From the NCBI GenBank assembly GCA_964017195.1, contig OZ024894.1, positions 2,370,260 to 2,434,259 of the forward strand: a stretch of DNA of 64,000 nt, given 5' to 3'. The stretch's first letter is position 1, and each line of letters begins with the position of its first letter. Below the pieces are notes generated by a model. The model made no database searches. It saw only the letters and a list, made by a program, of their open reading frames with translations, and had not been told where the DNA came from. Below, piece by piece: positions 55,373 to 64,000 of the stretch. The position numbers and the translations under genes are program-made. The stretch is from Siderastrea radians. Its lineage: Eukaryota; Cnidaria; Anthozoa; Scleractinia; Rhizangiidae.

Positions 55373-58080
55373 GCGAATATTTCGAAGAGAATGTACAAAC
55401 TGTAGCTTCAAAACTAATTGCACGTGCCAATGCCCGCTGGCACAAGGTATATTTTATCGTTTGTTCCTCACTCGTTCGATTAGCGTGTTTCAGGCGTTCA
55501 GATAGTGGAGCGCGAACGAAAAATCTAGGAAGCTAAAGAGCGAGGAAAAACGAGTGGAGACTGGGGAAGAGGGCGAAGGAATGCCTGTGAAATAAATTAT
55601 AAAAAAGCCCATGCCGCCCACTTTAGACCGCCGACAGCGGGATATTTGAGGAAAGAAAATAAGGGATACCGAAGGAAAAAATTATAGGGATACGGGATAT
55701 TTGAAAAAAAAAACAGAAATATGAGGATATTCAACCCGAAGCTTCCAAAATTTCTCGTCATTTCTGAAAGTTTCAATTAATATCAAGGTTTTAAAACAAA
55801 GTAAGCGTACATTTCCATATTAAATTAGCAAACATTACAGGCTTGTCAGGCATTGTGGATCATTAGTTTTCTCAAGTTAGTTTAGTTTCTGGGGTGGATC
55901 TAGGGGTGGTTCGGTCGAGCCCTCTAAACTTAAATCAGAAACGTCTAAAACCGTGCTTTTTGTGATGTGGGTTGATCCCAACATCATCCCAAACATTTAC
56001 TACTTGGCGATAAGAGGGTTTTTCACCGGTGTGTTAATAAGTTTTGTGGCTTTCAGGACAATGATTTTGGGAACTCTGAAACACCCTCTTAACTTGGGGA
56101 AGTCACTCGCTGGCTGCGGGAAGTACGGGAGCTATACAGCAGAAATCGGCGAGACTCAGAGAGTAGACAGTACTTGGCTTTACTACTGCGATATCTCCAA
56201 GATATCAACAGAATTTTCACCAAGAATGCAACCAAAAACGGTTTACAGAGGAGTTGTATATATACCAGAAATACCGGAAATTACATAATTCATTAAGAAA
56301 TCTAATCTGAGATAACATTATCTCATCGCATAAAAGAACTTCGATTGGTAGAAACGGAATTTATCCTCTTCAAAATTAATCACTTACAACACAATACAGG
56401 TGGACAACAGTTTAACAAAAGACTAGCGCAGGTTGCAATTACAGTTCAACACCTATTATAGTTATGAGTCATTTTCCACGTTGGCTTTTCTACATTTTTT
56501 AACAGCAAGCAAATTAATCATAATAATTTTCCTCTCCTCACAGTTGTTGTTAATTGCTTGCACCATTCCAGTCACTTCAGCTGACAACGAGCGGGCAAAC
56601 AGCACGGCTTTGAAACTACATGCGGACTACCATGACGACGGAAAGACTGTCTGGCTTGGGGCCAATGAACATACACTATGAAAGGCCCGTGAATTATGAC
56701 GCTGTAGCTCAGACATTTGCAGAACAGCAACCTCGGGGAATGCTGCTCGCTAATCCAATTTTTGAGAAAGCTTGATTTCTCAAAACGAATGCTTACTGCC
56801 ACCAAATAAAAACAAATGGCTACAATTTCCAGTTTTAATTTCGATAGAAGAAATGGTCTCGCTTAATGTAAATATTTTAAGTCCTTTTTTCAACTCGTTA
56901 GTGCAAAACAAAGATTGTTTCAAAGCAATTAAACAACTTAAATTACCCCTCATTTCCGAGGACATAAATTTCAAAATTTCCCCGGGGGAACATGCCTCCG
57001 GATCTGCACTCATGCTCCCGCCTGCGGCGGTCACGTGCCCGAAATCCTTTATGTAAAACCTGGATCCACCCCAGGGTTTTTTTTTGGCAGTATTCAACGA
57101 GTGTGAAATTGACAGCTGACATCAAGTTCTTCAAAGAAACAAACACCAAACTAGAAGATACTCTAATTCACGTTTGAAGCAAGAGGGAAAATATTTTAGT
57201 TAGAGTTTGACATGGAAAAGCTAAATAGGCTGAAACTGCCAGAACTGACAAATACTTTAGCGCTTTATTTTGAGAGAACGGCAGGGTCCCGGATGGTAGA
57301 AAGGTTAGTTTCGTATTTGTTAAGCAGTAATACAAAGTTTTGGGGGTGCTTTTCATCCAACCAAAAACTCTGCTGCTGCTTCTTCGTCTTTTTCTTTGTC
57401 TACTCTGATAGCCACCACTCTAATTCTGATGCTTTGAAGCTGTTCTACTTGGTATTTCAGGATCGCGACGAACGGAGTAATCACAATTATCGTAGAAACA
57501 GTGTCTCTTTGCAATGTGTTGATTAACTTTGGAAAAAGTTGAAAGATCAAGTTATTTACAAATCCCGTTGGAAGAATGGCGAAGAGACCTCTTCCCAGAA
57601 ACACGTTTTGAAGACAATCTTTTTATTCTATACGTAAAGTATCCACATATGGGGAATCTCTAAGGGAGACGGTCACTCCAGAAACGGTGTATTTTTTGAA
57701 ATCGCTAGTAAAAAGATAACACTACGTTGAGTTACTGACCGTGGTTGTCGCTTCTAAAGTGCATCCGATCCCACAGAAATTCCTCTCAAAACAAGGCCAA
57801 AATTCAACACTGCGCGCCGCCATTTTGAATCATACTTAGCAGCCTGGCCGCTTGTCCGTGATGTCAGACCGTCAAAAGAGACCAGCGGTCGGATAACGTG
57901 GGCTCTGGGGACGAGATTGCGAGGTGGTGAGGATGGGGGGGGGGGGGGCCTTCTCGGCCTCGTCAACATAGACAACTTGAAACTGGCCGGAAATGTAAAA
58001 TCCAGCTGGTATAACATAGCATATAGGTGGTTGGTACCGTTACAAATTGCATGTGTTTTGTTTTTATGTTGTGAAGAAAA

Positions 58081-58212
58081 ATGCCAACGTGTTCAGTTCC
58101 GGGTTGCAATAACAGGTCTGAAAAAGTTAGAGTGAGAGGAGTTAGTTTTCACATCAGGAAACAGCTAGTGGCTAAGCAGTGGTTTGTCCAGATTCGCCAG
58201 GCGGTAAAATAG
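58081..58212 (+). CDS. N-terminal THAP zinc-finger fragment
   Basis: It starts at ATG with MPTCSVPGCNNRSEK, then VSFHIRKQ and AKQWFVQIRQ, the first half of a THAP domain (Cys-x-x-x-x-Cys, FH, W). The frame ends at TAG after 43 codons; a GTAAAA after RQA could be a donor, in which case the rest of the domain lay in a deleted exon. THAP domains bind DNA in P-type transposases and host factors. The fragment cannot hold the complete C2CH zinc site. Confidence 0.6.
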   Translation: MPTCSVPGCNNRSEKVRVRGVSFHIRKQLVAKQWFVQIRQAVK

Positions 58213-58366
58213 AAGTACACAAAACAGGTTAAAACCAAAACTAAGGCTCAATTTGAGCCTACTGTTTTAATTTAATTTACAAAGTGATTTACAGGCGTTA
58301 AAGTAATTTTCTACTCAGACTTTGACTGAATACGATTACGATTACGTAGTGGCAGGAAGAGCAAGC

Positions 58367-58555
58367 TTATGTACCCTCCATCTTGTTTTCCGATTCCGGA
58401 TGCTCAACACAACAAATACACTCTTTCGGCGTTAACATTACTACGCACTTTCGGCAAGAACACCAGAATGTGCTCTCCAGCGGCTCGTTCAATTCATTAT
58501 CTTCACCGCTTTCATCATGAGCTACATCGCTGACACGTTCTGGCTCAAAACGTTA
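58367..58555 (-). CDS. P2X7 intracellular-domain-like (P2XR_C) fragment
   Basis: The minus-strand frame encodes an acidic stretch, then FWCSCRKCVVM, TPKECICCVEH and a stop. The WCxCxxC plus ECxCC pattern recalls the zinc-binding C-terminal ballast of P2X7 receptors, which also occurs in transposon-linked proteins of invertebrates (from memory). About 60 codons; a stop lies upstream, so it would need an upstream exon. It is on the opposite strand to the THAP piece inside the same element. Confidence 0.45.
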
Positions 58556-59305
58556 AGGTTCAGCTCTGTCATGTTTATGTTGACGAGGTAGAGAAGAACC
58601 CCCCCCCCCCCCCACAATCTCGTTAACATAGCCCACGTTTGGGATCGAATGCACGTTAGAAGCTAAAACCGCGGTCAGTAACTCAACTTAGTGTTACCTT
58701 TTTATTGGCGATTTCAAAAAATACACCGTTTCTAAAGTGACCTTCTCCTTTAAGAGCGACTTTCCACAAATATCAACCTAGCAGCGGCGCAAGTGGAAAA
58801 AATCGATTTTCCTCATATTTTTCTCATAGATAGGCCCTACTGAGAAACTAAACGGGCTGTACTTAGTTTTTCTAAATACGGCTTCTTTTCGTAAAAATGC
58901 GAGAAAAACCATTTTACCCCAGTTGAGCTCAAAATCCACTTTCAGTGAAACGCAACTTCCCCAAAATTTGATCAAATCAAACCAGAACTAGTTATGAAAC
59001 TTCACATAACATGAGTGGTTTTCCTAAGTCTTCTTGTACCAACTTTTTGGCGATTATTATTGAATCATTAGATTATCAGATTAGGATCAGCTACTTCTAG
59101 TTTATTAGATTAGCATTATTTTTTGTAGTACTATTAGATTTTTTCTATTTTCATTTTAGTGTATTGTTATTTTGTGTCCCCAAATTAGTATGGGATTATC
59201 CCAAGCTACATGGTTTGACACGTACAAATGATAAAATTTCTTACTTACTTACTTACTTTACTGATTAACAAGGAAATTTGTAAAATCTAAGTTAGTTTTT
59301 AAGCC

Positions 59306-59471
59306 CGCAACAGATCTAGATCACCATCTCTGGCCAATCAAAGGATATACCAGATTCTGGCATACCGCCATGAGATTTCTAAACAACAGATTTCGCAACA
59401 GATCTAGATCACCATCTCTGGCCAATCAAAGGATATACCAGATTCTGGCATACTGCCATGAGATTTCTAAA
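59306..59471. repeat. Two tandem 88-bp units
   Basis: CGCAACAGATCTAGATCACC restarts at 59394, 88 bp after 59306, and the copies are almost identical through GAGATTTCTAAA, so the duplication is recent. Confidence 0.9.
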
Positions 59472-60589
59472 ATTAATTTCACAGGCGTTCCCTCGTCCTC
59501 TTCCCCAGTCTTCCCTCGTTTTCCCGCTCTTTCGCTCGCTATATTTTGCGCTTACGCTCCACTATCTGAACGCCTAGAACATACTATCGTGCCATGAACT
59601 TTAGTGTACATTCAAAAACTGAAAGGTTTTAGTACAACTGAAAACGTTCGCACCTCAGATGGAATTGAGTGTGCCTTACGACGAAAAACGTCGCAGATTT
59701 CAAATGCACCAATCAGAACGTGGGAACTTTCTACTTCCGCCTTAAATCTGTCAATCAAGTATTCGCATTTCTCACTTCCGTCACCCTCTGATGGTGGCCG
59801 ACATGCTACGAAATCAAGCATCTGGAAAACCACATCAAAACATTTAACATTTGTGAATATTCTGACAAAATTTGCCCTAAGTTAATATGTTCAACACCTT
59901 ACCTTGGCACAAACCTGTTTTCGTGAAATTACGAGCGAGATTTAGCTATGTAATTCCACGATATTCGAAGGCTTTCTTTCCAGTTTCATCCCTTGTCTAT
60001 TTCTTGGAGTTTACGAACGGTTTCCAAAGGTTTGTTGGCCCCAGACCTCGAAGAGATGACCGCTCCGGAATTATTTAAAATGGCCGCCTTCCCCGATCAA
60101 ACACACGAACCACAAAGGTAAGCAAACTCACCAATGTTTTATTCATGTCCACTTATTGATGTGATGGCTCCCCGCTGTGCTAATCGCACGGTATCTTGTT
60201 TAATTAATTTGCCGATCTGTAGACCTGTTCACCTCCGTTGTTTAGGTTTGGAACGTGACAGGGAGAGTGGGGACTGAATATCCTACTTTTCCGTACATGT
60301 TCGAACTGATGAGCGTTTTCTTTGTAACAAGAAAGTAATGATATTTGTAGTACGTGTTTATCTTACTTTAAGAAATATTGAATATTGTGAGCCACCCCAA
60401 ATGGACTCAATATTAGTGGCATTTCCTTGTATTTGCATGTTAAAACATAGCGAAAGAAAAGCGGTGATCGCTTTCTTGCTTTCTTCATCGCTGGACGGGT
60501 TTTTATGTTAATAACACGAAAAACTGATGTACGTTTGCCCAGTATTTGCATTATTTTATTTCCACTTCCGCATTGGATTTGTTTGGCTT

Positions 60590-60590
<1 letters not shown>

Positions 60591-60654
<64 letters not shown>
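60591..60654. repeat. (AG)n microsatellite
   Basis: Perfect dinucleotide array of about 64 bp. Confidence 0.98.
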
Positions 60655-60656
<2 letters not shown>

Positions 60657-60926
60657 TAATCTTGATAACCAGTCACACTTCCTGAGTTCCTAAATGTTGC
60701 CTTCGTTTGTCTGGGGCTAAGGTCACACCATGGAAGCCGGTTACTTTCTCTTTTGCGCTCCAAAATCCTGATACAAATACTCAACTAGACACTGTGAAGC
60801 CAGGGACCTTATCTCGAAAGAAGTACTGAACAGACGGGGAGAGGGGGGGGGGGGTGTTAATAAGCGATCTGGGACTGAGAATCAGGCTAAGAAAGCCAAG
60901 ACTACCGATTGTGGTCAATATTTGAC

Positions 60927-61148
60927 ATCATCTTAATCAGGAAAAACCTATTTTGCTTTTACTTTGGATACACTAATTTGCATACGCGATTTACAAAACT
61001 GCTTTCGGCTTAGACCTTGCCAGTGGATGGCGATCTACTGACGAGGTCTTAGACGAAAGTAGTTTTGTAAATGGCGTAGTCAAATTAGTGCATGCGTCGA
61101 AGGTAAATGCAAAATAGGTTTTTCCTGATTAAGATGATGTCAAGTAAT
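60927..61148. mobile_element. MITE with long inverted repeats
   Basis: Tips TTGACATCATCTTAATCAGG and CCTGATTAAGATGATGTCAA are perfect inverse copies. Pairing continues through AAAACCTATTTTGC and inner ACAAAACT and GTCTTAG segments, so most of the 222 bp folds back. Confidence 0.85.
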
Positions 61149-62251
61149 ACTTTCTTTGCTTCGACAAGCAAAATATCACAGAAAGGCCAACATTTGACAA
61201 TAATATCACTGAAAAAGGAGAGTAAGCTTAATGGTGTTGTCCTTTCCTACAATGTGGCATTTCTTTACTACTGTTGAGGAAATTTGGAAATATTTGATTG
61301 TCACAGGCCACAGACATAGGTGGTATTGCGCTCGTATCAGCATCATCATCCCCCTGTCACTTTGCGCCTAACGCGATTTCTTTGTTCATATAGTACACAC
61401 CATGATGACCATCGGACCGCTACTCGGAAAACTCTATTTTGCGCACTAAAATCCCGATACGAATACTCAATTTCTTTTTTTGGATAACTTAAACACATAC
61501 ATAAAAAGCTTATAAACTTTAGAGCTAGTTTTCTAACTCCAGCGTCACCGATGTGCATGAGGGTTGAATACCTGGGTGCGAATACTGTTTTCAGTTATTA
61601 CACAGCTGGCCATTATACAACTTCAACTGTCGCTAGAGGGACCCGTTAAGGCAAATATAACTTTAGGGCAGTTGTATCTATAGACAAGGTTCAGTTTTAT
61701 GGTTTGGTAGTTTTTGGAACGAGACAGGGACAGTGAGGAATAAATTTCATTATATTATTAATTTTCAAGCCGTATACGAACCGATGAAAGTTTTCGTTGT
61801 TTGCAAGAAAGTATGACGTCTGTATTTTTTTTAAATCTAACTTTTAGGGAATAATAAGAAATACAAGAAACATCAATTATATATAATTGACAATTATATA
61901 TATATATAAGTAAAATTATTTATAAAAAGAATAAAAGTGAAAGACATGTTCAAAGGAAGCTATAGTTAAAATATTTATCTTACCAGGGGCATTTCCTTGT
62001 ACTTTTATGTTAAAACATATTAGTAAAAGAAAAGTGGTGATCGTGGAAACATATGCCTTCCCCATCGCTGGCAGTTTATGAAATGAAACATGTCCAGTCA
62101 GAAGGGCGATTTAATAGTCTTTTGATGATCCCGAACGAACTATATCAGACGGGATGAAAAAGAAGTACTGGCGAGCGATCTCGGGCTGAGTATCAGGCTA
62201 AGGTAGTGAGACGCTAATTTTAGAATTTTACGCATTGCGGTAGCCTGCGAA

Positions 62252-62307
62252 CGCAGATGTATTTCCGGCTGTCGGCGGGTAGAAAGGACAGCCGGAAATA
62301 CGTCTGC
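62252..62307. repeat. Short perfect hairpin
   Basis: GCAGATGTATTTCCGGCTGTC pairs with GACAGCCGGAAATACGTCTGC around a 14-nt loop, with one mismatch. Probably a MITE remnant, not a terminator. Confidence 0.7.
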
Positions 62308-62934
62308 AATTTCTGCATTTCTGTTGATACTAGACAATATAATCAATAAAGTAATAACAAACCAAAGGTCAAGAATATTGTCCTGAGAATCAGGTCAAGG
62401 AAGTTGAGATTGTAGAAATTAAGGTGTTGTAGTTAATGTTTAGGAATAAATAAAAATGCAAAACAAATTAAGCTTAAGGATTTGCCCTTGTTATTTCGTG
62501 GTTTCAAAGAGATTATGGAAACACACAGGCACATTCCTGTCGCTACTACCGAGACTGAGCCGTTTGGATTTGATTTTGTTCGTGTGATGTTGGTATTCCC
62601 AAGAGGGTCTTTTCGCTGTGTCTACAAGCCGCACGCTCGATTTTAGGACCAAAGCGACGTTTAACATCGCGTTCTTCAAATATTTGTGGGTGATTAGAAT
62701 ATCGCCAAGCGTGAATTCCTTTGCTTCGAATGGAGGGGGCATTTCATCAAAAAACGTCGATTCATGTCCTTTACCTGTCATCGCTGATAAATTTAATGAG
62801 CTTTCTTTCATCTATGCCAAAATCCAATTTAAAATTTCGTTATGCCGATAATAACAGCTTAGTTAAAAAAGCCAATTAATAAATATTATTAATTAAAGTT
62901 AATGTGACAACCATGAGGTTAATGTTCTAGCGTT

Positions 62935-63225
62935 ACTATATACAGCTATTTCAAGTAACGTTGTCGGATTTTAAAACCTCAAGCTTCCGCGACAAGGCCA
63001 TAAGTTAGTATGGGTAAATCTTTTGTGATTCTGCTGTAATTTCACGGCTGTCACTGCCATAGGATGGGTGAAAGTACCATAAACACTTGCCTATGTATTT
63101 AATTTTCTGTAGGGTTGAGCCATAGCCAAGTTTGGTAAAAAGATTAATCAATTGCCCATTTCACCTTGCGGTCTTATCGCATAGGCTTTCCGACAACGTT
63201 AATTGAAATGGCTGTATGTATATAT
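62935..63225. mobile_element. MITE with about 30-bp inverted ends
   Basis: Tips ATATACAGCTATTTCAAGTA and AATTGAAATGGCTGTATGTA continue inwards into ACGTTGTCGGA and its complement. A related fragment is at 47140-47200, with CAGCTATTTAATTTCAATTA and ACGTTGTCATATGG. Confidence 0.65.
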
Positions 63226-64000
63226 TTCATTGTAATGTATTGTAGTTAAGCACAACCCGCCAAGCTTCTAGCTTTAAACCTTATCGCGCTAGAATAAAGG
63301 TTTTATGCTATTTTATATGTTATGTTATATTATTAAGAAACAAAGTTTTTAATGATGACGTAATCTATACGTCTGTCCTCTAATAGATGATATTAAAAGT
63401 GAGAATCAATCAAAATGTGTGCCTATTTGAGCTTAGTATAAATTACTGCTGAGGGAAATTTTTAGATAGTTGATTGTCATATGCCACAGACGTACGTGCA
63501 ATATAGCCACATGTCAGCACCATTTACGTCACTTTCCGCCTCACGTAATTTTTTGTTCACATAAGCCACATCATGTAAACCCATCAGACCGTTAAATTTT
63601 GAAAGCAACAAAAATTGCTAACTTGCGCTCTAAAAACCTGATATGTAAACAACCAAATACCTTTCTCTGATAGCATGTGTCTATGATATACATGTATATA
63701 CACCTGGATTTTGGAAAAGAGAATCCCTAATTTTATACCCGAAGTCCGATCTAATCTTAGAAATTTACGGACTGTGGTTTATACTTGATAATCAAGCAAT
63801 TGAAAAATAGTCAAACAAAAACAAAGCAAAATAAACTTCAACAATATTGTCGTTTTGTAATATCCGGCATTTTTACATTACTGTTGAGAAAACATTGAAA
63901 TATCTGACTGTCATAGCTGGCCACAGACATACGTGAGATAAAGCCACTGGAGTGTATTGCACTCGTTCAGCACCATCCTCGCGTCACTTTCCATCTCACG

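Larger units (their letters stand above)
57661..58754. mobile_element. P-element-like unit with THAP and P2X7-C-terminal-like pieces
   Basis: Inverted ends GGTCACTCCAGAAACGG and TTTCTAAAGTGACC, followed by GTTGAGTTACTGACCG on both sides, match those of 22409-23590. The unit has a THAP piece on the plus strand and a P2XR_C-like piece on the minus strand. Its short length shows that the catalytic part is deleted. Confidence 0.65.
54758..60173. mobile_element. Large palindromic element, about 5.4 kb
   Basis: Outer arms 54758-55030 and about 59760-60173 are inverted repeats (GGGGAAGGCGGCCATTTTGA against TAAAATGGCCGCCTTCCCC; GCCACCATCAGGGAGTGACG against CGTCACCCTCTGATGGTGGC). Inner arms 55487-55600 and 59470-59577 are inverted as well (AGGCGTTCAGATAGTGGAGC against GCTCCACTATCTGAACGCCT). 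The middle includes the P-like element 57661-58754 and unassigned sequence with no recognised transposase. Confidence 0.65.
60174..64000. other. Right-hand region without recognised genes
   Basis: Apart from the repeats listed, no exon, RNA gene or known domain was found. The upstream exons of the receptor could lie here or beyond the window. CTGACTGTCATAGCTGGCCA-type words recur near 61300, 63470 and 63910, indicating further copies of an uncharacterised repeat. Confidence 0.4.

Noticed and set aside
62491..62811. 106-codon minus-strand frame with a plausible composition
   Set aside because: No domain, splice context or similarity could be recognised, and the opposite strand is also open over much of it. 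Conservation or transcript data would be needed.

Overview
This is a window of metazoan nuclear DNA: AT-rich, with spliced genes, long introns and very many short-inverted-repeat transposons, tRNA-derived SINEs, LINE fragments and a Penelope-like element. The gene content and repeat style fit an anthozoan cnidarian, probably a stony coral. That placement is inference from general resemblance, not from a marker gene.

Layout. (1) 1-1,875, plus strand: the 3' exons of a gene for a secreted-type peptide precursor. An acidic propiece and two Lys-Arg sites are followed by a 50-residue strongly basic C-terminal peptide with eight cysteines, one at every fourth residue. I do not recognise the family, and it is the most novel coding feature here. 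(2) 4,683-17,489, plus strand: a complete eleven-exon PPM1H/J/M-type protein phosphatase. All exon phases join, giving about 494 residues. Its introns hold several inverted-repeat elements, a SINE and a truncated Penelope-like element with a 14-bp target-site duplication and a hammerhead-ribozyme-like motif. (3) 17,490-21,773: intergenic. (4) 21,774 to at least 47,972, minus strand: an adhesion GPCR, convergent with the phosphatase. Fifteen exons can be placed: TSP1 repeat, Ser/Thr-rich linker, hormone-receptor domain, GAIN domain with GPS, seven-helix domain and a long tyrosine-containing tail. The 5' exons (signal peptide and any further ectodomain) were not found. (5) About 48,600-64,000: no confident host exon. 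This part is mostly nested mobile DNA, including a LINE inside an inverted-repeat element and a 5.4-kb palindromic element that contains a P-element-like unit with THAP and P2X7-C-terminal-like coding pieces.

How the parts fit. The two well-supported host genes act in signalling: a Mn/Mg-dependent Ser/Thr phosphatase and a self-cleaving adhesion receptor. The peptide precursor upstream looks like a processed antimicrobial or toxin-like secreted peptide. The receptor locus shows active exon turnover: a truncated duplicate of the TM1 exon, two broken uromodulin-type D8C exons in an inverted duplication (one also hit by a Mutator-like MITE), and a P-like element about 20 bp upstream of a tail-exon acceptor.

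Limits. Exons were read by eye from splice signals, phase and family resemblance. No alignment, expression data or repeat library was available. Repeat boundaries are approximate unless a duplication is stated.
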